A DNA stretch of 64,000 bases from Novosphingobium nitrogenifigens DSM 19370. GTDB taxonomy: Bacteria; Pseudomonadota; Alphaproteobacteria; Sphingomonadales; Sphingomonadaceae. Under the pieces are notes generated by a model. That model made no database searches and had not been told where the DNA came from. It worked only from the letters and a program-made list of their open reading frames with translations. The stretch lies in contig NZ_GL876926.1 in NCBI RefSeq assembly GCF_000192575.1, forward strand, positions 1,374,434-1,438,433, in the 5' to 3' direction. Position numbers and translations under genes: made by a program. Of this stretch, positions 29,703 through 37,204 are shown in pieces. Numbering within the stretch: the stretch's first letter is position 1; each line of letters begins with the position of its first letter.

Positions 29703-30584
29703 ATGGACCAGTTGGACGCCATCCGGACTTTCATCGCCGTTGCCGAGCACAAGAGCTTTGCCGAAGCGGCCCGCACGCGCCGGATTTCGCCGACTGCGGC
29801 CAGCCGGGCCATCTCGGACATGGAAACGCGGCTTGGCGTTCTCTTGCTGCGCCGCACGACCCGCTCGGTCCAGTTGACGCCCGAAGGGGCGACCTATCTC
29901 GAGCATTGCCGCCTTGCGCTCGCCGAACTCGACAGCGCCGCCAGCAGCCTCAGCGGAGAAAACACCCAGCCGCGCGGCGTTCTCATCGTCACGGCTCCGG
30001 TGGTCTTCGGCCGCATGAAAGTCCTGCCCGTCACGCTCGACCTGATGCGGCGCCATCCCGGCCTTTCGGTCCGCCTCACACTGACCGACCGGGTCGTCCG
30101 TCTGGTCGACGAGGGCATCGACGTTGCGGTCCGCATTGCCCATCTGGCCGACAGCGCCCTGCGTGCGGTCCGCGTCGGCGAGACCCGGCGCGTTCTCGTC
30201 GCAAGCCCTGCCTATCTCGAAGAGCGGGGATACCCCACCTCGGTTGCCGCTCTCCACGACCACGATCTCATCGCTTTCGACAATTTCGCGCAGAACGGCG
30301 AATGGCGCTTCAGCACCGACGGACGCATGGCCATCCGGTTCGAACCACGGCTTTTGACCAACAGCGTCGACGCGGCCATCGATGCGGCGCTTGCCGGGGG
30401 CGGCATCACCCGCGCCTTGTCCTATCAGGTCGAACGCCATGTCGAGAGCGGGCGTCTGGTTCCCCTGCTACCCGAACACGATCCGCCCCAGGTTCCCGTC
30501 TCGCTGGTGTTTCAGGCCAATCGCGCCCGCTCGGCCAATGTCCGCGCCTTTGTCGAGGCGATGCGGGCCGCCTCCCAAGGATAA
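29703..30584 (+). CDS. LysR family regulator
   Basis: This 293-residue regulator has an N-terminal winged helix-turn-helix (about 1-60: MDQLDAIRTFIAVAEHKSFAEAARTRRISPTAASRAISDMETRLGV, shown in part) and a periplasmic-binding-like effector domain (GVLIVTAPVVFGRMKVLP onward). It belongs to the CrgA/DsdC-like group common beside AhpD-like genes. Paired sites suggest that it controls both the divergent operon and the downstream haloacid dehalogenase gene. The start ATG follows the dyad by 15 bases. Confidence 0.88.
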   Translation: MDQLDAIRTFIAVAEHKSFAEAARTRRISPTAASRAISDMETRLGVLLLRRTTRSVQLTPEGATYLEHCRLALAELDSAASSLSGENTQPRGVLIVTAPVVFGRMKVLPVTLDLMRRHPGLSVRLTLTDRVVRLVDEGIDVAVRIAHLADSALRAVRVGETRRVLVASPAYLEERGYPTSVAALHDHDLIAFDNFAQNGEWRFSTDGRMAIRFEPRLLTNSVDAAIDAALAGGGITRALSYQVERHVESGRLVPLLPEHDPPQVPVSLVFQANRARSANVRAFVEAMRAASQG

Positions 30585-30618
30585 TCCCGCCTCACGAAAG
30601 AGTGTCCGCCGGTATCGG

Positions 30619-30629
30619 CCGATTATCGC
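30619..30629. promoter_or_regulatory. Second copy of the GCGATAATCGG site
   Basis: This is the reverse complement of the 11 bases at 29654-29664 and lies 46 bases before the haloacid dehalogenase start. An exact 11-base repeat in two promoter gaps around one LysR gene suggests a shared operator. Confidence 0.5.
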
Positions 30630-30675
30630 GGGAACAGACATGGCCTAAAGCCGCCTCTTCGCAAGGAGGCCCCCG

Positions 30676-31449
30676 ATGTCCATTCCCCTCGACCGTCGCA
30701 ATGCCTTGCGCCTCGCGCTGTCGGCAGCCCTCGTCGCGCCGCAAAGCGCCCTTGCCGTCGACGCACCCCGGAAGCTGCGGGCTCTGGCCTTCGACGGATT
30801 TACCGTGTTCGACGTGCGCGCCGTTGCCGCAGCGGTCATCGCGATGGTCCCCGAACAGGGAGCGGCACTTGCCTCGGCATGGACCAACAAGCTGTTTGCG
30901 CTCTCGTGGCTCGAAACCTCGGCCGGGCGTTACAGCGGGTTTGCCCCGCTTGCCGATGCGGCTCTCGCGTTCACGGCGCAGACCATGCACGTGACGTTGA
31001 CACCGGCGCAGCGCGCAGAACTGGTCGCGGTCTTTGCGCGCTTGCCACTCTGGCCCGATGCGCTGCCGACGCTGACGCGAATGCACGAGGCGGGGCTGCG
31101 TCTTGCTTTTCTCTCCAACATCGGCGCGGACATGCTGGCAAGCGCCATGCGCCGCCACGGTCTTGAACGCGTGATGGAACCACCGCTCAGCACCGACCGG
31201 GTGAACGCGTTCAAGCCCTCGCCCAAGGCCTATGCCATGGGTCCTGCGCATTTCGGCCTGCCGGTCGAGGACATCGGCTTCGTCGCGTTCGGCGGCTGGG
31301 ACGCGCTCGGGGCGAAATGGTTCGGCTATCGCACGGCATGGATCAATCGGCTCGGGGTCGCGACCGAACCCTTGTCGCCCGCTGCCGACAGCGCCGGCCC
31401 GGATCTGGGCGCGGCGCTGCGGCTGGCGGGGATCGAGGTCGCCGATTGA
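30676..31449 (+). CDS. Tat-exported haloacid dehalogenase type II-like protein
   Basis: The 257-residue HAD-superfamily protein has a twin-arginine type leader (LDRRNALRLALSAAL, residues 5-19, cut near ALA). The putative nucleophile is Asp40 in AFDGFTVFD; other motifs are FLSNIG (motif II), TFKPSPKAY-like NAFKPSPKAY (motif III Lys) and FGGWDALGAKWFGYRTAWINR (motif IV). The loop after the nucleophile is one residue shorter than in classical L-2-haloacid dehalogenases and their SNxWD is FGGWD here, as in a related subfamily with FDAFTLFD. It would remove halogen from 2-haloacids in the periplasm. GGAGG precedes the start. Confidence 0.78.
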   Translation: MSIPLDRRNALRLALSAALVAPQSALAVDAPRKLRALAFDGFTVFDVRAVAAAVIAMVPEQGAALASAWTNKLFALSWLETSAGRYSGFAPLADAALAFTAQTMHVTLTPAQRAELVAVFARLPLWPDALPTLTRMHEAGLRLAFLSNIGADMLASAMRRHGLERVMEPPLSTDRVNAFKPSPKAYAMGPAHFGLPVEDIGFVAFGGWDALGAKWFGYRTAWINRLGVATEPLSPAADSAGPDLGAALRLAGIEVAD

Positions 31450-31474
31450 AGGGCGACATCGATCCCCAAAGAGA

Positions 31475-32656
31475 TCAGATCCGTTCCCAGATCGTCGCGA
31501 TCCCCTGCCCGCCCCCGATGCACATGGTGGCAAGGCCATAGCGACCGCCGCTGCGGTGCAATTCGTAGACCAGCTTGGTCACGAGAATGGCCCCGGTCGC
31601 GCCGATCGGATGGCCCAGGGAAATGCCGCTGCCGTTCGGATTGACGCGAGCCGGATCGAGGTCGAGTTCACGCGCCACGGCGCAGGCTTGCGCAGCGAAA
31701 GCCTCGTTCGATTCAACCACGTCGAGGTCGGCAACCGTGAGCCCGGCCCGCTGGAGAGCAGCCCGGCTCGCCGGAACCGGACCAATGCCCATATAGGCGG
31801 GATCGACCCCGGCGTGGCCATAGGCGACAAGACGAGCCAGCGGCTTGGCTCCGCTGTCGCGAACCGCCGCCTCTCCGGCGAGCACGACCCCGGCCGCCGC
31901 GTCATTGATGCCCGAGGCGTTCCCGGCAGTAACGGTTCCCCCGTCGCGACGGAAAACCGGCTTCAACGTGGCCAGACTTTCAAGAGTGGTATCCGGGCGG
32001 AGATGCTCGTCGGTATCGAACAGGCGCTTGCCCCCACGCGCCTTCACTTCGACCGGGACGATCTGATCCTTGAAATGCCCCGCTGCCTGTGCGGCTGCGG
32101 CACGCTGCTGGCTTTCGACGGCAAGCGCATCCTGCATCTCGCGGGTGATGCCGTACCGCTCGGCGACGTTTTCGGCGGTGATCCCCATCAGGACCTTGTC
32201 GAAAGGATCGGTCAGGGCGCCGTTGAGCGCGTCGAGCAGAACCGTATCGCCCAGCTTCTGCCCCCAACGCGCGGTCGGCGCGTAAAACGCGGCGCGGCTC
32301 ATGACTTCGGTTCCGCCGCCGATCGCCATGCCGCAATCGCCCAGAAGAATGGCCTGAGCCGCCGAAATGATCGCCTGCATGCCCGAACCGCACAGGCGGT
32401 TGACGTTGAAAGCGGGGGTTTCATGCGGAATACCCGCCCCAACCGCAGCGATCCGCGACGCATAGGCATCGCGCGGTTCGGTCGGGATCACAGTCCCCAT
32501 CACGACGTGGCCGATCTGCGCGGCATCGACGTTCGCCCGCTCGATCGCCGCACGCAACGCCACCGCGCCCAGTTCGCCCGGCTGATAGTCCTTGAGCGAG
32601 CCGCCAAAGCCGCCAATGGCGGTGCGCGCCGCCGAGAGAAGAAACACATCCGACAT
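31475..32656 (-). CDS. Acetyl-CoA acetyltransferase (thiolase)
   Basis: The 393-residue thiolase has the acyl-accepting Cys89 in NRLCGSG, His349 in GHPIGATGA and the proton-abstracting Cys379 in CIGGGQG. It either condenses two acetyl-CoA or cleaves 3-ketoacyl-CoA in beta-oxidation or aromatic degradation. GGGAG precedes the ATG at 32656. It is last in a minus-strand cluster after an acyl-CoA ligase and an outer-membrane barrel (78-base gap), so a catabolic thiolytic role is favoured. Confidence 0.92.
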   Translation of the reverse strand: MSDVFLLSAARTAIGGFGGSLKDYQPGELGAVALRAAIERANVDAAQIGHVVMGTVIPTEPRDAYASRIAAVGAGIPHETPAFNVNRLCGSGMQAIISAAQAILLGDCGMAIGGGTEVMSRAAFYAPTARWGQKLGDTVLLDALNGALTDPFDKVLMGITAENVAERYGITREMQDALAVESQQRAAAAQAAGHFKDQIVPVEVKARGGKRLFDTDEHLRPDTTLESLATLKPVFRRDGGTVTAGNASGINDAAAGVVLAGEAAVRDSGAKPLARLVAYGHAGVDPAYMGIGPVPASRAALQRAGLTVADLDVVESNEAFAAQACAVARELDLDPARVNPNGSGISLGHPIGATGAILVTKLVYELHRSGGRYGLATMCIGGGQGIATIWERI

Positions 32657-32734
32657 TACACATACTCCCGAACGAGGAAGCCGTGGCGGACCCATGCCGC
32701 CACGGCCGAGGGAAAAACCGGAAAAGGAAAGGGG

Positions 32735-33655
32735 TCAGAGGCGCGTGGTAAAGCGCACCTGGACCATGTCGCCGGCAACCGCATTGCGGGCCGAAACCGT
32801 GCGGTTCCACATGGCCGTGATATTGAGCGGCCCGGCCTGAACCCCGGCAATGGGGCCCACACCGTAAAGCTGCGAGCGATGATCGGGCACGACTTCGCCA
32901 TTGAAGCGGTCATCCTCGTACTGGTTGATCTGATGCCCGCCGACACCCAGCGTCCATTTGCCCAGTGCCTTGGTAATAGTATAATCGGCGGCAAATTCCG
33001 ACCCCGACCAGTAGCGATATCCCGGCGTCGTCGATGCCGAAACCGGAATGGCGGCATGAAGCGCAGCCGAAACGTTCCAGCCCTTGTGCATCCAGGTGAT
33101 CCCCAGATCAGGTTCGACGGCGGCAAAATTGCTGCCCGACGGCAACCCGCCATTATGCAACTTGCCCGCATAGAGATCCGATACTGTCGAACTGGCATTG
33201 GGAAGATAGACACCGACGCCCAGCTTCACATGGACATTGCGCAGTTTCCAGCCAAGCTGGGCAGGCAAGAGCACGGTGTTGAACGTGCCCCAGTTCCCGC
33301 GTCCGGTGCTGCCCGAAAGACCCGGCGACGTATTGTAGACGAACGGCTGCGCGATCCCGACGGAGTATGTGCCACCCAGGATTTTCACCCCCGGAACCCA
33401 TTCGATCACCGGTGTCACCACGAAGGCGGTAAGGTCCGTTCCCGGCACTGCCTTGCCCTGTTCGCCGTAATACCGATCGTTGGCCCAATAGGCGCTGACG
33501 GCGGTGTAGACACCCTTGGGCGGGGTTGCCCCGGCAGGCAGACCTTCCCAGAAACCGCGCAAGGGGTAAGCGTTCCACAATTCCTCCGCATGCCCGGTTT
33601 CCGGGCACAGCATCGCCATCGCCGCAATCGCGGCGCCAATACGCACAGCTTTCAT
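32735..33655 (-). CDS. Phenol_MetA_deg-type outer-membrane protein
   Basis: The 306-residue protein has a signal peptide (cut near GHA), then alternating beta strands with aromatic girdles and a terminal strand QVRFTTRL, fitting an outer-membrane barrel. Features such as GVYTAVSAYWAND, TPVIEWVPGVKILGGTYSVGIAQPF and GVGGHQINQYEDD match the family annotated as meta-pathway phenol degradation-like proteins (SphA group), thought to admit hydrophobic substrates. It sits between the ligase and the thiolase, which fits uptake of the compound they degrade. Confidence 0.75.
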   Translation of the reverse strand: MKAVRIGAAIAAMAMLCPETGHAEELWNAYPLRGFWEGLPAGATPPKGVYTAVSAYWANDRYYGEQGKAVPGTDLTAFVVTPVIEWVPGVKILGGTYSVGIAQPFVYNTSPGLSGSTGRGNWGTFNTVLLPAQLGWKLRNVHVKLGVGVYLPNASSTVSDLYAGKLHNGGLPSGSNFAAVEPDLGITWMHKGWNVSAALHAAIPVSASTTPGYRYWSGSEFAADYTITKALGKWTLGVGGHQINQYEDDRFNGEVVPDHRSQLYGVGPIAGVQAGPLNITAMWNRTVSARNAVAGDMVQVRFTTRL

Positions 33656-33726
33656 GACATCCTCGTCTTGTTGTCGTTGTTGAATTTTATTTCCCGCAAG
33701 CGGCTCTGCGCACCGCCTGCGGGGGA

Positions 33727-35355
33727 TCAGGCCGCCCGGACCGGTTCGGCCGGAACCTCCCCGGCAAGCATGGCCGGAGCCGCATCACGCAATTCGCGGC
33801 GCAGGATCTTGCCCACTGCGGACTTGGGAATTTCACGCACGACGAAAACGCGGCGTGGCACCTTGTACCCGGTGAGATTGGCGCGGCAGTGATCGAGGAC
33901 CGCCGCCTCGTCGAGCGCGGCAGGATCGGCAACCACGAACAGCACGGCCGCCTCTCCGCTTTTGGGATCGGGCGCGCCGACGCAGGCACACTCGACGACG
34001 CCGGGCAAGGCCGACACGGTTTCCTCGATCTCGTTGGGATAGACGTTGAACCCGGAAACGAGGATCATGTCCTTGGCCCGGTCGAGGATATAGTAATTGC
34101 CCTCTTCATCGCGCCGCGCGAGATCGCCCGTGCGCAGGAAGCCGTCCTCGCCCAGAACTTGGGCCGTCGCTTCGGGTTGTCCCCAATAGCCTTGCATGAC
34201 TTGCGGCCCGCTGGCGCAGAGTTCGCCGGTTTCCCCGATCGGCAGATCCTGTCCGAATTCATCGCGAATGGCGATCCGGGTTCCGGGCATCGCCTGTCCG
34301 ATACTGCCGAGGAAGCGCCGCTCGAAAAACGGCGTGCAAGTCAGGATCGGCGAGGTTTCCGAAAGGCCGTAGCCTTCGATGATGTGGCGCCCGGTCCTTT
34401 CGCTCCAACGATCGGACACCGGGCGTTGAACCGGGGCCCCGCCGCCCATGGCGACCACCCCCTGCGACAGATTGAGCGCGGCAAATTCGGGCGAAGCCAG
34501 CAGCGCCTTGTAAAGCGTGTTGACCCCGGTCACGAACGAGACGCCGTGGCGGGCCCATTCCTCGCTCAACAGGGCAATATCGCGGGGATCGCGGATCAGC
34601 ACGTTGCGACCGCCCATTGCCCAGGTTCCGAGCAGGTTCACCGTCAGGGCAAAGATATGGTAGAGGGGGATGGCCGTCAGCACGACTGGCGGCACGCCTC
34701 CCAGCCCCGTCTCCTTCAGGCCCCCTTCGATCCAGCCGGTGAACTGCGCGATATTCGACAGCAGATTGCCGTGGCTCAACATCGCACCCTTGGCGCGTCC
34801 GGTCGTCCCACCGGTATATTGCAACAGCGCCAGATCGTCGCGTCCGCGCCGCGAAGGCACGAAGGACATCCCCGCCGCGACCGCCTCGACATAGGACGTG
34901 ACTGCAAGACCGGGCGAGGTTTCGACATTTTCAGCGTCGATCACCACGGCATGACGCACGCAATCCGCATCCGCCACCCGCAGGACCGCCATCTCGCGCC
35001 CCGACAGGATAATCGTCCCGGCGCCGGAATCGACGAGCTGGTGATGCAGTTCGCGCGCGACATAGTGGGGATTGATGTTGACCTGTACCGCGCCGATCGC
35101 ATGGATGGCGGCCGTTGCCACTGCAAATTCGGGACGGTTCGACAGCATCAGGGCAACACGATCGCCCGGCTCGACACCGCAGACCTGTTGCAGGAAACCG
35201 GCGAGCGCACCGGCCTCGTCCCAGACTTGCGCAAAGGACAGCGCGTGGTCCTGCTGCACGATCGCGACAGACCCGTCGCAATCGCGTGCACGGCAGGCGA
35301 ACAGCTCGCCCAGATTGGCAAGCGCACCCAGAGTGTCGTCGGTGATCCGGCCCAT
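33727..35355 (-). CDS. Acyl-CoA ligase (AMP-forming, FadD-like)
   Basis: This 542-residue adenylate-forming ligase shows the P-loop LQYTGGTTGRAKGAM, motif YGLSETSP, the RTGD motif and the catalytic Lys in PKSAVGKILRREL. It activates a fatty or aromatic carboxylate to the CoA thioester. It is first of a three-gene minus cluster with an outer-membrane barrel and thiolase. The start at 35355 has GAGGAGGAAGC upstream; 20 further in-frame codons above it are not homologous. A LysR gene lies divergent 330 bases away. Confidence 0.9.
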   Translation of the reverse strand: MGRITDDTLGALANLGELFACRARDCDGSVAIVQQDHALSFAQVWDEAGALAGFLQQVCGVEPGDRVALMLSNRPEFAVATAAIHAIGAVQVNINPHYVARELHHQLVDSGAGTIILSGREMAVLRVADADCVRHAVVIDAENVETSPGLAVTSYVEAVAAGMSFVPSRRGRDDLALLQYTGGTTGRAKGAMLSHGNLLSNIAQFTGWIEGGLKETGLGGVPPVVLTAIPLYHIFALTVNLLGTWAMGGRNVLIRDPRDIALLSEEWARHGVSFVTGVNTLYKALLASPEFAALNLSQGVVAMGGGAPVQRPVSDRWSERTGRHIIEGYGLSETSPILTCTPFFERRFLGSIGQAMPGTRIAIRDEFGQDLPIGETGELCASGPQVMQGYWGQPEATAQVLGEDGFLRTGDLARRDEEGNYYILDRAKDMILVSGFNVYPNEIEETVSALPGVVECACVGAPDPKSGEAAVLFVVADPAALDEAAVLDHCRANLTGYKVPRRVFVVREIPKSAVGKILRRELRDAAPAMLAGEVPAEPVRAA

Positions 35356-35685
35356 TTCGCCTTGCTTCCTCCTCTCATACCCCGACTGCGCATGGGGGGA
35401 CGGCCGGGTCGGCACAGGAAGGCCGCCCGTTGCCGCATGCTGCGCAGCAAGGCTTTGTTTCAGCTTGTTTTCATGAAATCATCCTGCGCGGCAAAAATGC
35501 CGTCCACAGTCGCCGGACTTTGCCCGGTTGATCCTGTCCCACAGCGCCGGGGAAATGCTTGCCCTTTCCGTTCCTGCCCAATGTCGTCGAGAGTGTCGTC
35601 TCTTGTGGGAGGAAGACTTGCATGGAAGACTAGACCGGAAAAATGCTATTATCTGCGGAACAACATCGAAAAATTCGGGGTATGG
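35356..35685. other. Divergent promoter gap (330 bases)
   Basis: This gap separates the acyl-CoA ligase and LysR genes. I find no supportable coding frame, and no long dyad that could be named as an operator. The part nearest the LysR gene (about 35640-35680) is AT-richer and probably holds its promoter. Confidence 0.5.
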
Positions 35686-36621
35686 ATGCTGAAAACAGAG
35701 CAATTGCGGTGCTTTGCCGCTACGGTAGAGGCCGGTAGCTTCGCTGCGGCGGCAGGAAGGCTCAACCTGTCGGCGTCGGCTGTCGTCTATGCCGTCGATG
35801 CGCTTGAAGAGCAGCTGGAAACGCGCCTTCTGGTTCGTCGCCGCTCGGCCGGGGTCTCGCTGACGGCCGATGGACGCAGGCTGCTTCGACTCGCGCACGG
35901 GCTGCTTCAGGATCTGGCCGAAGTCGAAAACCTGTTCGCCCCCAAGGGACGCACGCTGACCGGCGAACTCACGGTCGGTTGTCAGGAAGGGCTCAGCTGG
36001 GCCCTTGCCCCCCGCGCGATCGAGCATGTCCGGCGCAAGCACCCCGGCCTCGATGTCGAACTCAAGACGATTTTCATGGATCAGGGCAACGCCCCCCTGC
36101 TCGATGCAGACGTCGATGTCCTCATCACGTTCTTGGTCGATGCCGAACCGGACCCGGCGGTCGAACACTTGCACCTGTGCCGCCCTACGCCTTGCGCGAT
36201 GATGCGCCGCCATCACCCGCTCGATCGCGAAGGCGCCCCGCTCACCTTGCGAGAGCTTGCCCAATTCCCGCAGATCTACATTCAGGACGGGCCCGCCCTT
36301 GAACTGTTCAGCGGGCTCTATCGTCATCAGGGCCTCACCCCCAGACAGGCCATGGTCACCAATATCAGCACGGCGGCTCAAGCGCTTGTCGGAACCAGCG
36401 ACTGCATCTCGCTGCGCATCGTGCGCCCGGCCCATCCCTGGTCTCCCCTCGGCGATGAACTGGCCTTTGCCCCGGTGGCCGATCCCCATGCCACCGCTTC
36501 GCTCGCGATTTCGACACTGCGTCCCCGGCACGGGCGCCAATCGGCCAAAGTGAAAGCCTTCATCGCCAGTTGCCGCGCCCTGATCGAGGAAGGCACGATG
36601 CGCAGCCACCTGTTCTACTGA
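35686..36621 (+). CDS. LysR family regulator
   Basis: The 311-residue protein has the HTH in LRCFAATVEAGSFAAAAGRLNLSASAVVY (given in part) and the effector domain beginning at LTGELTVGCQEGLSWALAPRAIEHV. The start is ATG 35686, where LysR homology begins, although the frame stays open far upstream. It is divergent from the acyl-CoA ligase cluster and upstream of a CoA-transferase gene, so either may be its target. The effector is unknown. Confidence 0.88.
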   Translation: MLKTEQLRCFAATVEAGSFAAAAGRLNLSASAVVYAVDALEEQLETRLLVRRRSAGVSLTADGRRLLRLAHGLLQDLAEVENLFAPKGRTLTGELTVGCQEGLSWALAPRAIEHVRRKHPGLDVELKTIFMDQGNAPLLDADVDVLITFLVDAEPDPAVEHLHLCRPTPCAMMRRHHPLDREGAPLTLRELAQFPQIYIQDGPALELFSGLYRHQGLTPRQAMVTNISTAAQALVGTSDCISLRIVRPAHPWSPLGDELAFAPVADPHATASLAISTLRPRHGRQSAKVKAFIASCRALIEEGTMRSHLFY

Positions 36622-36650
36622 TCCGGCCGGAGGGGGCTCTTCCTTGTCGC

Positions 36651-36679
36651 TTGACAGCCCCCCGCACCACCCTCTAGAT
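36651..36679 (+). promoter_or_regulatory. Sigma-70 type promoter candidate
   Basis: A perfect TTGACA (-35) at 36651-36656 is followed after 16-17 bases by TCTAGAT as a weak -10. A transcript would begin near 36686, inside the CAAAC-GTTTG dyad. Confidence 0.45.
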
Positions 36680-36685
36680 GGCGTT

Positions 36686-36699
36686 CAAACAAATGTTTG
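36686..36699. promoter_or_regulatory. PsrA-type operator candidate
   Basis: CAAAC-aaat-GTTTG is a perfect inverted repeat and matches the (G/C)AAAC-N2-4-GTTT(G/C) motif known for PsrA, a TetR-family fatty-acid sensor. It lies seven bases past the candidate -10, where a bound repressor would block initiation. No TetR gene is in this window. Confidence 0.5.
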
Positions 36700-36945
36700 G
36701 TTGAGGATGCATCACAAGAAGGATCGGCCAACCGATCCGCAACGCGTTGGAGAGGGGGGACGCGGTCGCCGAGAAAAATCGCGATCGTGTCCCCGACTTT
36801 CCGCCTGCTGCGGCCACTCGGTCAGGAACGACCTCTCACACAGGAAACGACGGGATTTTTGCCATTCTATCCGACCTTGGTCTCTCGACACTCTGACCAT
36901 GCAAGGTCCGGATTCGCCTTTGCCCCCGGCGAAGTGCGAAAACTG

Positions 36946-37020
36946 CCCCGGCCCGCACCCCCGCTTCCCATGTCATGCCCTGGACTGGGTGGTCGAGTGG
37001 AGGAGCGGACCGGGGTTTTT
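36946..37020 (+). terminator. Possible internal terminator of the leader
   Basis: CCCCGG at 36946 pairs with CCGGGG at 37010-37015, continued inward by CCGC with GCGG and further GC pairs with three mismatches, then TTTTT follows. It could end a short transcript or act as an attenuator before the CoA-transferase. Confidence 0.35.
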
Positions 37021-37154
37021 CTTGTCGCGCTGCCATGTGCGAAGCCGCCATCCCAATTGGCGCCGAATTGGAATCAGCCGCCCAGATTGGCAAAGATCGC
37101 GCACCGAATAAAGACCACAATTGGACAGGCCATAGTCTAGGTTTCGTTGCCCGG

Positions 37155-37176
37155 AGGCCACCGATAGGCCTTTTTT
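37155..37176 (+). terminator. Weak hairpin plus T6 just before the CoA-transferase start
   Basis: AGGCC and GGCCT form a 5-bp stem around seven bases and are followed by a run of six T. It ends 28 bases before the start codon, so if it terminates it would be an attenuator. The stem is short and the call is tentative. Confidence 0.3.
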
Positions 37177-37204
37177 GGTTTCAAAGAGTAGGGAAGAGGA
37201 TACC

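Larger units (their letters stand above)
36687..37204 (+). ncRNA. Hairpin-rich noncoding leader or small RNA upstream of the CoA-transferase
   Basis: No coding frame in this stretch resembles a protein. Instead it holds ordered inverted repeats: 36721-36738 (7-bp perfect stem, 4-base loop), 36756-36794 (14-bp stem whose only two deviations are G-U pairs, 11-base loop), 36913-36933 (6 bp), 36946-37015 (long imperfect stem followed by T5) and 37053-37071 (6 bp). The two exceptions being G-U in the plus-strand RNA favours an RNA structure. It may be a small RNA of about 330 bases ending near 37020, or a leader reading into the CoA-transferase. It matches no RNA family I recognise. Confidence 0.4.

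Noticed and set aside
30676..31449. Missing Asn in motif IV of the haloacid dehalogenase as evidence of a dead enzyme
   Set aside because: The FGGWD form and shortened loop after the nucleophile recur in a known subfamily with FDAFTLFD, so this is more likely a subfamily trait than decay.
36905..36913. AGGTCCGGA resembling the signal recognition particle RNA core
   Set aside because: The conserved GGAAGGAAGCAGC continuation and the closing stem are missing.
36697..37140. 147-codon frame in the gap before the CoA-transferase
   Set aside because: No family resemblance, no ribosome site, low-complexity Arg/Pro-rich product, and it overlaps hairpins that better explain the sequence.
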